This document shows, one piece after another, positions 42,401-53,334 of a stretch of DNA of 64,000 nucleotides. Source of the stretch: Aureobasidium sp. EXF-3400. Lineage: Eukaryota > Ascomycota > Dothideomycetes > Dothideales > Saccotheciaceae. The translations under genes and the position numbers were made by a program. Each line of letters starts with the position of its first letter. Positions within the stretch are counted from its first letter, which is position 1. Below the pieces are notes generated by a model. The model saw nothing but the letters and a program-made list of their open reading frames with translations. It made no database searches and was not told where the DNA came from. Where the stretch lies: positions 62,001-126,000 of the forward strand of contig SWBL01000075.1 in NCBI GenBank assembly GCA_024195585.1. The letters run 5' to 3'.

Positions 42401-43223
42401 ATCACGTGGAGCACGAGCATGTTGTGAAAATAGTCTCTTGAACAATGATGGTTCTTGATTTTCTTTTTCGATGCTTCTGTAATTCTGTGTCTCTTCTGTT
42501 CTCCTGTCTCGATTGCTCTTTAGACCGAACTGGGCGATAAGTTTTTGGTGAGAATGGATGCGCAACCGACATCCGATAAGCAGCAAGACTGGCATCTCGA
42601 ACATCTAGGGAGACCTGTGCTCACATACCATGTCTTGAGCTACGCACAAGCTTCATCCTTAGCGAGATTGTCTCAACGCTGGTTTGGCACCTGCACCAAG
42701 GGAAGCATTGGAAGCTCCGACGGAAGCGACACTCTGGCTAGTATCATCTTTACTACCTCGACGCACACTCGATGCATCTCTGCCAGATTGTGAGCTCGTG
42801 TGTAATGGCCAATACCTGCCTCTATTTGAGCGTACACTGCCAGGCCTTGGACTTCTGCAATAAATGCTTGAATGAAAGCAGCATTGGGGAGTGGCTGCAG
42901 CGTCTGCGCAACTCAGAAATCGATAGACGTCTTCCGCCGGTTGTGCCATTTGACCAAGATGATGTTCTTTCACGATCACATGGTGAGGTTTGCCAAGAGG
43001 TGAAACGGAGGAAATAGTTGGTGTGGTGTTGCCAGGCAAGGCTTTGTTTACGCGCAAAGCAGGAACGACTAAAGCGACAAAACTACGAATCTTTATCGAA
43101 CCTTCCGTGGTTTTCTTATGCTTGGCACAGCACTTTCTGGTTGATGCTTTCGTTCCTTCTGTTTACTTTTGAAGAAAGACGCACCGCACAATCATACACA
43201 TCAGTACCAGCGTCATAGCCGGC
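39452..43223. other. 3.8-kb gap with no convincing gene
   Basis: Frames up to 160 codons occur on both strands, but all overlap one another, start poorly and have no recognisable motifs. Poly-T runs lie at about 40502-40511 and 40880-40890. CACGTG boxes occur at 41051-41056 and 42403-42408; such boxes bind bHLH factors, including the PHO regulator in yeasts, but both are over 1.5 kb from the transporter ATG. No tRNA, transposon ends or long repeats are visible. Confidence 0.45.
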
Positions 43224-46200
43224 ATGTCTTCTGCGTCTCCAAACCTCCTTGAAAGTGTCGACATCGATGAAGATATTCTGCCTGCTACGGTACGTCGTCT
43301 GTTTTTCTTTATCTACGCATGCTGACCCCGTGTCTAGTTATGGGAGACTATCTATGCTTTCTGCGAACGTCCCGCAGAACCTGAGGACCGGACCGCTCGC
43401 CTTCAACATCTGATTCACAATATGAATTGGATCGCCAGCGTCATTTCCAAACAGCCAGATTTTGTAGAGAAGACACTTAGATCAGCGGTCTCCGAACCTC
43501 TGGTCGAGGCAGCAGATGAACTAGTCTGTCGTACAGTAACGCGCAAGCGCAAGGCGATCGATACTAGAGACCCAAAGCCCAAGAAGAATAAGAAGAACGG
43601 CGCAGCCTCCACCGTGAAGTCATCAGAACATGTGACGCACGCTGAACAGACACCATTGATGAGCGGCTCTAAGTGGTTTTCGGCGTGAGTACAGACAACT
43701 TTTGCGTATTTCGTCTCAATTGACGGCGTTCCCCAGGTTTGGCCAATTCAAGGCTACAACTTTGCGCCCTGTGCTTGAAGGGTTAATACAGCGTGGGCCT
43801 GCACCCAAAGCCATAGCTGAGTGTCTCTACCAGAACTTTTTCCAGTATGTGCAAGACCAAGATTCGCTGCATCGTGTTTCAGAGAGACCTCTGCTGGGGA
43901 TGATTATCGAGTGAGAGGAGATTCACGTTTACAGTAATGGAACTCCTCTCACCTCTGGAGGCCAGCGATACGATTTCAAACAGCCCTGGCTCGTGGAACA
44001 TCAACGAATACATGCAGAGAAGAGAAAACGAGCAGGAAGCTGCCGGCCAGGAGTCAAGCGGTGAACGAGAGGATGCTCCGGGTACACGAACACTGGCTGA
44101 TGGTGTAAAAGATCAAGATACGTCTATAGCAGAGTAGAGGCTGCGACCGAGGAGTACAGATTGAGCAGCTATTTGATAACAGTCTTGCCATACAGCAAGT
44201 TCAAAGTATTTGTCTCGGCTGTAAGTGGTCAATTTATACCCTTCCCGACGCATACCCACAACAACAGCTACTGGAGCCGGACGCTCGCTCAGACTTCCGT
44301 CAACTTTCTGACGGTATCAGAGGGCTGCAGAAGTTGCGCAGCGTCGTCGCCATCTGCCAAGTCGAGTCACTTCTCGCCCACGTCCATGTCGCCAACATCC
44401 TTGATTAGTACATCGAATAATTGAGCACCCGTGCCAACCCATTGTACCATGGCTATGACCCAGCCACTTCGGCACCAAGAACACTACAGAGTCTTACAGG
44501 CTCTACGTCGTTGAGAAGTCCGTCGAGGCTGCTGACGAAGGACAAATCGGTGGTATTCGTAGCCACCTTAGCAGCAGAGCCAAGCATGCTAGCTCCGCTC
44601 GCCCCAACATCGATCGCGCCATAAGAGCCGGCCAAGTTCTCAACTAGCTGCAGCAGAACTTTGGTACTGGCATAATCGCCATGCTCTTCCATGCTGTTCA
44701 GGAACAGCTGTAAGTAACTCATGCATCTCGTAGATTCTACTGAACTGATCGAACATCGCAGTACCTTCCCAGCATTTGACCACAAGACCCCCAGCATCAT
44801 CTGTCACCTTGCCCACGCGAGCCCATCCCTCCCCAGGCTCTGTGAGCTTGCGCACAAGAATGTTCAGCGCCATGTGATCAATCCCATGAAGTATGGCTTC
44901 CGTCCCCAACGTTTGAAGGCTGAGACTTTCAGCTCTACCCGGCTAGACGCCGCATCCTTGATGTTGCTTCTTACTACCGAGTATGAGGAGGGAGAGGGTG
45001 TTTGAACAAATTCTATCTAATCCTGAAAAGCCTGCCCAGGCAGAATGAGCTTTTCGCACATGTCGTAAGCCAAAGCAAGTCCACCGAGGAGAGTTTGAAC
45101 CTACATGTCTACAAGTCCTTGGTCTCCATTGCAAACGACACAATTTGGCGAAACCCTACGGCAAAACGCTCGGCTCCAGACGACCAGGGCTTGAAGCGCA
45201 AGAGAAGCAAGAAAGGGAACCCAGCGACGACAAGCCCAGACCAAACTGCCGATCAGCCTCACAACGACAACATGTACAATCCTATCACACCACCACCGAC
45301 CCACAACATCTCTCGCCAAAACAAGGCTTTACATCCAGGTCTCGCCATCCGGAAAGGCAGACGACTGGGTGAACAATTGGATCGCCCTCACAAAAAACCT
45401 GCCCGTCATTGGGAAAATTGGAGACAATCCCCGCGAGCAGCCTTGCTTACTAAGGTCCTCACGTACACGTTCGGGTACGGTGGAGTTAATAACGTCCTCC
45501 AGATGGCGAAACAAGTTTACAGCAACCGTGGTCTGCTGAGAATCGTCGCTACCACTTCCCTCGGCGGCACTCGCGATTCTCCACTTCGATCAGCTGCTGT
45601 TCGCATGGAGAACATCTGGGCAACATCCAAAGGAGATGCGCTACTGAGTCTCGAGGCCATGGTCTATCACAAGGAACCGGCAAAAGACTTTACTGATCTC
45701 GGGGATGATACCTGTCACCTAGAGACGACCATGGGAAAGGTATGGCTTGAGTGCCCCAAAGGCTGTAAACATACGCCACAAGTCCGCCAAAAACTGTATT
45801 TTCGACAGACTTCTCAAGTACATCACGCCATCAACTCAGTTCGAAGAAGTTCATTGCGACGAGGTTGTGGCAGACACAGCCAAAGACAAGAAAGATGAGA
45901 AGGAAAGGCAAAAGAAAGACGCCAAACAGAAGAAAGACACAGCCAAGATCCAGAAGGAGAGCATCATGGCTCGGAACATTGAGCTCGTGGTGCGGCTGTT
46001 CAGTGACGGGGTCCTCCCTCCAATGTGCAGCTCAACATGACGAGAGACGTAAGTTCAATGCACGCTGATGCTCTGGCTTCTTTCTTTCTGATCTATCCAC
46101 AGGTTCGCAAGGTACGCCGCAGCTAAGGCTGAGCCATTGCTCAGTGTTGCTGGCTAGATTCCCCATGCTCCGCCGACTCTGCGACCGTGCCGACAGGAAC

Positions 46201-46494
46201 TTCTATCGATATGTCAGAATCAGGGGTAAAATCGTTGATCTGCCTGAGGACTGTCTGAAGGGCTGCAATGTAAACATTGGATTACGTAAAAAGCACAGTT
46301 TGGCATACCTTCTCGCAGCGCCTGGAGAGATCGAGGACCCCGTGGATTCCCTGGACGAAGGAATGCATGTCACTCCAAATGAAGATGGTAAGAGATCGAG
46401 AATGAGAGACTTGTCGAGATTAGAGAGGAGTGTGGCATTGAGGAAGGATTGTATCTCGATTTCTAAGAAGCAAAATACGACGATAGCTGTATAG
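43224..46494 (+). pseudogene. Decayed large multi-exon gene, unknown protein
   Basis: Some parts still read as an ordinary gene: the ATG at 43224 (MSSASPNLLESVDIDED), intron 43290-43337, and an exon with a nuclear-localisation-like KRKAIDTRDPKPKKNKK. A second intron starts at 43685 and joins FSA to FGQFKATTLRP; a third (44710-44761) and a fourth (about 46048-46103, GTAAGT...CACAG) also look usable. The reading frame is broken repeatedly: TGA at 43912-43914 (GMIIE-stop-EEIHVYSNG), TAG at 44406 and TAA at 44418 (NILD-stop-YIE-stop-LSTRANPLY), TAG at 44645 (QVLN-stop-LQQNFG), and frame changes near 44160, 44485, 45000 and 45780. Each stop becomes a plausible Arg or Gln if its first T is read as C. 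The former product would exceed 800 aa. I do not recognise it. Confidence 0.6.
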
Positions 46495-47046
46495 CTAGCT
46501 AGTCTGGGGAAATCAATCGTGCTTTTAAGCCAGTCACGGACACGGTTTCAAGTATGCAGCGGCGCTGAGCTCTCGGAGTTTCAGACGTCTAGATCCGTGA
46601 TGTTTGTTATTGAATCGGTGTCCATCTGTCTTGAAACTCCGTCTCTGTAACAAGTACCACCACAGATTGTCTATAGAAGTGCACAGTATCTTCCAGAGGG
46701 TAGCGATTTCCACAGACAGACGTCAACTTAGAGGTGTCAGGAACAATGGCTCACAGCGAGTCTTCAACAGCTTGGGTAGTGTCTGTCGAGACACACTTGA
46801 CTGATAATTTCAACACCCTTGACACTGATGGGGACATCGGTGAACACTTCAGAACAGAGGCCGTCTTTGATCAATACCATGAGTGCCCTCAGATATGAAA
46901 GACGTTGAGTATAGCAAACTCAACCGCGCCCATGTAAAGTAAGAGTCCTCGCCAATCTCGGAGATTACGATTACAACCACACCAGAAGAGGTCACGATGG
47001 TCCAAGGCCACAAGAACTTGAGGATCGTTACCAGCAGAGAATCCGG
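46495..47046. other. Spacer between two gene relics
   Basis: About 550 bp. The last ~150 bp may be the 5' part of the next relic: a frame starting at an ATG near 46896 (MKDVEYSKLNRAHVK) ends at a TAA. No intact gene. Confidence 0.35.
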
Positions 47047-48378
47047 GTGCCAGTCTCGAATGATGATGTCTGCCCTGTCCAAGGCTGCGACTTCCTTCTC
47101 CTCCCGGAAAAACGCGTTTTCCATTACCCATCCAACCAGTGGATCTGCCACACGTGCTATTGGCGTGCTCGAGAGAACGACAACGAACTTCGCCCAGTCC
47201 TAAGGCCACGATCAGCCAGGACAGAGGAAGCCAAAGCAGCAGCCGAGGAAGAAGACGATACTTGCGGCACTTCATGGTGCACAAACACCATGCGCGACAG
47301 CATCGGCAAGTTGAACCGTCACTGGCGCATCAAGCTCCAGGCGCATGTCTGCGACATGTGCAGAAAGAAGTTCACCGACGACGAGATGCTCGAAACACGC
47401 CCAATGAAAAACAGATGCTACGGCGTCTGTGACAAGACGGAAGTGAACCTGACCTGGGACCCCAAGACTCGCCAATAGCTTTGCCAGTCCTGCATCTTTG
47501 GCGTGCCGCCAAAGCCAGACCCACTGGTCTGCCAAACAAACTGGTGCTTGAGAGCCGGCGGCACTGTCAAAGCTTTCAGAAAAGACAGTCAAACCTGGGC
47601 CTGCAGCGGTTATAGGTACTACGACTTGGCCGACATCATCGACATCCGCCCACCTCGCAGTAAGCGCTACAATTGCAGCCTTGGCGAGGCGGTGAAGGGA
47701 AAGAGCAAGATCTTCTTGGACGATGAACAGATCCGCGGCAGTGAGGCCGAAAAGGCTGCAAAGAAGACGGCCGCGAAGAAGCACTTCGCCACATTGCACA
47801 GAGCCTTGCAGACAGCTCTGACGCTCTATTGGCTGGGCGTCACCATCGGTCCCGGCATCCATGCCATGCTGATCAACTCCAAATGGGAGACGATGTATTT
47901 ATTTCTATCTCTTTGAATCTTTAGTATTTCGCTAACAGTTTGGCCAGGGCTCATGACGCGTTTAACGACGACCTGGAAGACGCTCTTGGAGAGCTGTTTG
48001 GCAAATAGCCCTTGGCTCAAGACCATCGCCGACCGCGTTAACGACAATGTGTGGAGATACTTCACACACCCTGGAACGTGGGGCCACATGCCAGCCCAGC
48101 ATCTCAAAGGCGAAGTCATTGACGAGGCTCAGCACCGCGTTACATCGATGTTGATGCTTGTCTCTCTGGAGGATCAGGACGACGATGACTCTAAGCCCAT
48201 GTTTTGATATGCGGGCAGAGGAATCACCCCAGTTTGGCCAAATTCCGTTGCCGCCGTAGTTGTTGCCGGTAAAGCGGCCGTGGTCGTTGACGATGTTGAT
48301 GAAGAGCTGTCTCTCCTTGACGAATCTACGATCTGGACATGTATATGTATAAGATCAGTTGCATCCATGAGGCTCTGA
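47047..48378 (+). pseudogene. Decayed gene for a Cys-rich, probably zinc-binding protein
   Basis: One reading frame encodes repeated CX2-4C units: VCPVQGCDF, WICHTCYW, TCGTSWC, HVCDMCRKK and CYGVC. It meets TAG at 47476-47478 and continues in the same frame with LCQSCIFGVPPKPDPLVC, a further CX2C pair. A small intron with good ends lies at 47895-47938 (GTATTT...CTAACAG) and joins to AHDAFNDDLEDALGELF. A one-base frame change in an A-run near 47997 leads to SPWLKTIADRVNDNVWRYF, and TGA at 48205-48207 again interrupts a frame that stays open to 48378. The Cys pattern suggests zinc binding and perhaps nucleic-acid contact; there is no match to a family that I can name. It was probably lost together with the neighbouring relic. 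Confidence 0.6.
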
Positions 48379-48911
48379 TGCGCTAGGATGAGACATGGTG
48401 CAAGTCCATGGCCTGATCCTGCCTGTTCAGCTCCTTGTTGTCAGCCTAGTGGTCCTGGCAGTTCTGTCGCCTGATATACATACTCTTCCCGTACACATTG
48501 TGGACCCTTTTACAGTGTCTTGATCTACTTCCAGTGCTTGATCTTGAGAACCGTCGATTGTACTATACAGACCTTGGCACTCTCGAGATTGAGTCATGTC
48601 AGCACGAACTCTTCCAATATGTTCGTCCGAGAGAGTCACTATCCAAGTGTGGTCAGAGAGATAAGGGCTGAGCACAAGGCTACGTCAACGAAAGTTAGTC
48701 AAATTCTTGGTGGCCATGTTTCAAAGGTTTGAATGCATAGGCAAAAGAAGTAATGTTTTTCATTTCAAAGCATAATCCAGCGTTGCACCAAAGAGCGCAC
48801 GCATTTTCTTTAGGGTTCTTGTTGGTCATGATCTCGTATCATTCAGATGTCCGTCCTGCACCAGCCATGAGCAGGTATGTCTCGATGCTTATCGTGATGA
48901 TCTCCTTTCTT
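48379..48911. other. Intergenic, about 530 bp
   Basis: No gene is seen; it is the 3' side of the small three-exon gene on the minus strand. Confidence 0.4.
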
Positions 48912-49366
48912 CTAGAACTTGGTCTCCTTGTCCTTGATGGGGAAGTCGGAACCAGTAGTGGACTTCCATTGCTTGCGGATAAAGTCAGAGATTTGCTCGT
49001 CCTTGGCCTGCTCTATGGCGGATTCGTTGTTCTGGTGGAGAAGAGTCAGTATGTGATCCATGAGCAAACAGAGCGGAGTTTGTATACCTGAGGGCCTTGA
49101 CCCAAGAATTTCTCTTGGACAAAGTCGACACCTGACGTTGTGTTAGTATCATTCATAGTAACAGTCGATGAAAGCATGCCAAGCTTACCCTTGTCAAGGT
49201 AGTCCTCGTTCTTCTCGCTCTCGGGACCACCGCCAGCAGCTGCGTTAAGTTTGTTGCCAATGCCACCGAGGAAACCACCAGACTCGCCCTGTTGAGCGGG
49301 GACTTGCTGAACACTACTCTGCTGACCAGACTGCTCCTCGCCGGCGAATTTCTTGACAAAGTCCAT
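48912..49366 (-). CDS. Small conserved-looking protein, 113 aa, three exons
   Basis: Exons on the minus strand are 49366-49189, 49131-49088 (44 bp) and 49031-48912. The splice sites are good (GTAAGC...GTCAG and GTATAC...CCAG) and all phases agree. The protein begins MDFVKKFAGEEQSGQQ, has a Gly/Gln-rich linker (GGFLGGIGNKLNAAAGGG), then KNEDYLDKGVDFVQEKFLGQ, and ends in a charged helix region NNESAIEQAKDEQISDFI followed by KSTTGSDFPIKDKETKF. It is hydrophilic with no signal or membrane segment. The composition is like the small stress-associated fungal proteins, but the function is unknown. Unspliced, each exon falls below usual gene-finding size, so this gene is easily missed. Confidence 0.82.
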
Positions 49367-50405
49367 GATTGATGAGTTGGTAGTTGTTGTGCGAGTTGTT
49401 TGGTTTGTGTAGTTGATGATAGACAAGAAAGATCTTCAGGTACAGTTAGAAGAGGTCGTGTGCTTAGTAAGAAGAGGTGTATGTGTTGATAGTGACGTAT
49501 AGGTAGCTTGAACTGGAAGGACCCCGCTATGATCGAAGAGGGATTGTGGCAGTGCTCATGTCGTTTCATCTGATGCACTTGGCGCTGCTGCCAATTGTCT
49601 GGGCACGGCAATCACGAGTATCACTTGGTCGTTCTTGCAGCCCTAGGAGAGTCGGGCGGTAATTCCTCTGTCATATGGGAAGTCTTGACAAGCGCCCTTC
49701 TCTCGGTCAAGCAGACTTGCTGTGAGCAATTGGCACAATGGTGTTCAACAATCATATTTAAAGTATGAAGCGGGTGATATTCATGCATAACCACAAACGA
49801 ATGCAATGTATCCAAAGTTTATTTCCTTGCTTTCGAGCGCCAAAGTTGGATTGACCATCAGAAGGAATCTTGTCCACCCTTTTGATTCGGTACGATAATC
49901 ATGGGAAACCGTCAAGCGCCTGAGTGACAGACAGGGTCACATCACAACAAGATCAAAGATAGATAGATTTGGATAGGTTTCTACATAAATGGACTATAAC
50001 GGATCGGGAAGCTTGCACAGCCATCACGGCCGTCAGTCACATGGCAATAACCACTTCATCGTAACGCCAAGTCAACAAGATACTGTTCATGGCCCGTTCC
50101 AAGTCTTCATTGAAAATACTTCCCCTGTATGCATCTTGCAGGGTCGAGTTTAGAAGGGAAGAAGGAAGTTGACATGTGCTTGCTCATGACGCAGCGTTCA
50201 AACAAGACAAACACAAAAACATTCAACCTCATGCTTGCGGTCCGGTGATGAAAAGAAGCATTATTTCGTGTACAGGACTGAACCCGAGAGGACAATCATC
50301 CCATATACGCAGTTCTATCGAGACCACCATCTGTCCTCCTAGGTCGCAATCTCTAACTCCTCTCGACTCGCACATTTAAGTCCAAAGTTCTCAACAACCG
50401 CAACC
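49367..50405. promoter_or_regulatory. Bidirectional upstream region, 1.0 kb
   Basis: It lies between the divergent start codons of the small protein and the COG0523 GTPase. Pyrimidine-rich stretches precede both starts. I see no RNA gene or defined operator. Confidence 0.35.
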
Positions 50406-51512
50406 ATGTCAACGCCCAAGATCCCCATCACAGTAATAACTGGCTTCGTCGGCTCAGGAAAGACAACCATGGTCTTGAACCTGCTCCCCCAACTCCGCGC
50501 AGAGAATCCATCCTACAAACTCGCCTTGATCAAGAACGAAATCGGCGACTTGAATGTCGACTCTCAACTCGCTTCCGCAGCGGAAATGACCGGAGTCTCG
50601 GAATTGCTGGGCGCATGTATCTGCTGCACAAACGTTGGACAGATTGGCGATGCACTGAAAGAGTTGGACGAGACATATTCGCCAAACAGAGTCATCATTG
50701 AGACGTCAGGAAGTGCAGAGCCGATCAAGTTGATGGTCGAGTTGAAGAGGTTGGCAGCCGAGACGGGGAGATATGCGTTGGATGGTGTGGTTAGTGTGAT
50801 TGATGTCGAGAACTGGGATGGTTATGCCTCCACTTCGTACACGGCGAAATTGCAGGCTCAGCAGACCGACCTGATTGTCTTGAACAAGTGGGAAGGTCTG
50901 TCAGAAATGGCTTTCGAGAGGACTCTGGACAAGCTTGGAGACATGGATGTGGATACACCGCACATCAAGAGCGACAAGGGCTGGATCAGCAAAGACTTGC
51001 TGTTCGGTATCGATGAGAGGATGGCCAGGGACTGGGTTGCTCTGAGTCAACAACATGGTCACGACCACAAGCACGAGCATGGAGATGGGCACAAACACGA
51101 TCACAACGAAGAGATGGAAGCTCTGAGCATCACTGTCACCTCTGCCTCTCCTTCAAACGCATCCCTCGACACAACCAAGCTCGCAAATCTCCTCAAGTCA
51201 GCACCCAAAGACGAAGTCTACCGCATCAAAGCCGTCCTGCGCACGACACAAATACCCGCAAACAGCGATGGTACACCTGCAGATGAAGGTGCTGAATCCA
51301 CAACACCCAAGAGATACATCCTCAACTGGAGCTTTGGCCGCTGGATGTGGACATTAGATCAGACCGAGACGAAAGAGGAGCCTGTCTTGAGGATGAGCAT
51401 CTTCACCGGCCGCTATGAGAGCAACAAGTGGCTGAAGAGGATAGAGGCCAAGACTTACACTGCTTTGACTGATGGATCCGACTTTGAGCTTGAGGTCAAG
51501 CGTGTGTTGTAG
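50406..51512 (+). CDS. COG0523 (CobW/ZNG1-like) metal-chaperone GTPase
   Basis: A 368-aa single-exon protein. The Walker A motif GFVGSGKTT lies at residues 13-21, the metal-binding CXCC motif is in GACICC, and ETSGSAEP is the switch region. LNKWEGL serves as the NKXD-type guanine site. A His-rich stretch (HGHDHKHEHGDGHKHDH, about residues 217-235) sits between the GTPase and C-terminal domains, the place where these proteins hold zinc. The C-terminal CobW_C-like domain includes YILNWSFGRWMW and MSIFTGRYES. The family inserts metal into client proteins using GTP. Eukaryotic ZNG1 carries an N-terminal CPELVP-type motif for its methionine aminopeptidase client; this protein begins directly at the GTPase domain and lacks it. 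Confidence 0.87.
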   Translation: MSTPKIPITVITGFVGSGKTTMVLNLLPQLRAENPSYKLALIKNEIGDLNVDSQLASAAEMTGVSELLGACICCTNVGQIGDALKELDETYSPNRVIIETSGSAEPIKLMVELKRLAAETGRYALDGVVSVIDVENWDGYASTSYTAKLQAQQTDLIVLNKWEGLSEMAFERTLDKLGDMDVDTPHIKSDKGWISKDLLFGIDERMARDWVALSQQHGHDHKHEHGDGHKHDHNEEMEALSITVTSASPSNASLDTTKLANLLKSAPKDEVYRIKAVLRTTQIPANSDGTPADEGAESTTPKRYILNWSFGRWMWTLDQTETKEEPVLRMSIFTGRYESNKWLKRIEAKTYTALTDGSDFELEVKRVL

Positions 51513-52051
51513 AGCTGTAAGAAGTGGTCATTGTTGATTGGAAGCTATAGACTTGGTGCACAGCAGCAGAAAAATATACCCCCTTTCTTCCAGTCTTCCC
51601 TCTCTTCTGGTTTTGAACATACATGGCTGACCGATGTGGCGAATAGAGAATCCCAGCTTCTCTCCTGACTCACCGAAGCGATACTTCTGCACCCTTGCTT
51701 GCTAATGTACAACATGGCCATCTCCCTACCTCGGAGAAATCCATAGCTTATCGTGACCTAGAACGTACACTGTTTGACTTCCAAAATTCCTTGAAGCCTG
51801 AAGAGGTAACATGGCGAAAGCACTCGGCCTTCGAATTTCGACTATAACTTTTCGTAGCGCTGGTAAGGGCCTGTAAATTTTGTCAGAAAGGCAGGAGTGT
51901 CAGATAGTGGCTGACTTACGAATCGAGGTCCGGCAACCATGAACATTATACGAAAGAAAATCGAGTCACAGTCTCCACCACGCCATCGGGACCTCTCGAC
52001 GGGACTGCTAGTCTGCCATACACTCCGAAAACACCGCCTGTCTCTTGCGAA
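51513..52051. other. Convergent intergenic region
   Basis: 539 bp between the stop codons of the GTPase and the coiled-coil gene. Nothing else is visible. Confidence 0.4.
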
Positions 52052-52705
52052 TCACTGCTGCTCGTACGATTCCCATGCCTTCTTGAGGTACAGGATTCCC
52101 TGGCGCAGACGCATCACTTCGCTTTGGTCTTCTTCAACAATCTCATCGAGATAGTTGACCGTTCTCCACAAAGCCTCATGTTTGCGCTCAAGTTCTTCGT
52201 ACTCAGCCTTGAAGGCTTGGGCCTTGATCTTCTTCGTAACAAGGCGTTCTTCGAGATCCTCATTGCACTCTGTGAGGTTAGCGTTGCATCTTTGGAGATC
52301 GTCCCGCTGGGCTTTGAGTTCTGCAACCATGGCCTTCTCGTTGTTCAGGTCTTCTCGGAGTCCGTCGGTAATGATTTTGAGCTTGGAAAGTTGATCTGGT
52401 TCCTCGGATGCGTTTTTCGCCCACTGCTCCACGTTTGCGTCCATGACGGCGACATTGTTGCAAAGAGTGCTGTTGATGATATATAGTTCGTCGACCTTGT
52501 CGCGGAGAGTCTCCTTATGAGCCTCGATCTCATCGATCTTTCGATAGAGTTGTCTGGCTATGTTCTCTTGGCGGAAAAAGGTGAGCCTAAGCTCTTCATT
52601 CTTCTTGTCGGTCTCGGCTTTTCCTCTTCTAAGATTATTGATCACGTTTTGAAGCGCATGAACTTCATCTTCGAGTTGTTGTTTGGTCTTATTCTCAATT
52701 GCCAT
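52052..52705 (-). CDS. Coiled-coil protein of unknown function
   Basis: A 217-aa single-exon protein, almost entirely helical with heptad-like spacing from residue ~8 to the end (QQLEDEVHALQNVINNLRR, then KIDEIEAHKETLRDKVDELY, LREDLNNEKAMVAELKAQRD and VMRLRQGILYLKKAWESYEQ). It has no membrane segment or signal. Two Cys residues lie in the middle (QRCNANLTECNEDLEE). No family recognised; such proteins often scaffold cytoskeletal or septal structures. Confidence 0.72.
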   Translation of the reverse strand: MAIENKTKQQLEDEVHALQNVINNLRRGKAETDKKNEELRLTFFRQENIARQLYRKIDEIEAHKETLRDKVDELYIINSTLCNNVAVMDANVEQWAKNASEEPDQLSKLKIITDGLREDLNNEKAMVAELKAQRDDLQRCNANLTECNEDLEERLVTKKIKAQAFKAEYEELERKHEALWRTVNYLDEIVEEDQSEVMRLRQGILYLKKAWESYEQQ

Positions 52706-53334
52706 AGTGAAATGTTTCTTGTGTCGGGTTGTGGTCGGTCACGAAGGTTTAGAGATCAGAAGACGCAGTCAAGGCTGAGCAGTGAAGGTCTTGTTAGGAA
52801 TCCGAGCTGAAGATTTTCGAACGAGAAGCTGCGACACAGTAGTCGTTAGTGAACGCGCCTTCCGTATGGTGTGGTCGTTCGAGAGAAAGGCAAGAGGAAC
52901 GAACGCTTGGGAGTGAAGGAAAGTGATCAAGGCGAAGGTGTAGAGGTCGTGAAACAGGAAGAGCATCTAATGATGTTTTGATGCTAAGAAATGTTAGACG
53001 ACTGGCGGAGATCTAAGAAGAGGCAAGGAGATTCGAGCTCCAGGGTGAGAGGTGAAAGAGCAAACAACAAGGACTTTGCGATGATGAGAGACGCAGGATG
53101 AATCGGGTGCAAAACAAGTTCCTTGTTCGCATGCATAGAAGACAAACACCAAAACACTCTACAGCAAGAGAATCGAGGCTTGTTATTCGTGACAGTGATT
53201 ATTGTTTATCTTCCCTCTTGAGCTATTCTATACACTGAGTGGAGTTGGTTTGTACCGTTTCCCGCGATGGAACGACACCCATGACATACTTGCGACACCC
53301 ATCTGCTGTCCCTTGAATTCATGAAGCTGCTACA
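52706..53334. other. Intergenic, 629 bp
   Basis: The upstream side of the coiled-coil gene and 3' side of the BTB-like gene. Purine-rich (GAGA-type) stretches lie at about 52980-53060. No gene is seen. Confidence 0.4.

Noticed and set aside
43913..43934. Very short candidate intron (GTGAGA...TTACAG) over the TGA at 43912
   Set aside because: About 22-24 bp is below the usual lower limit for fungal introns, and the flanking frame is already continuous when the stop is ignored.
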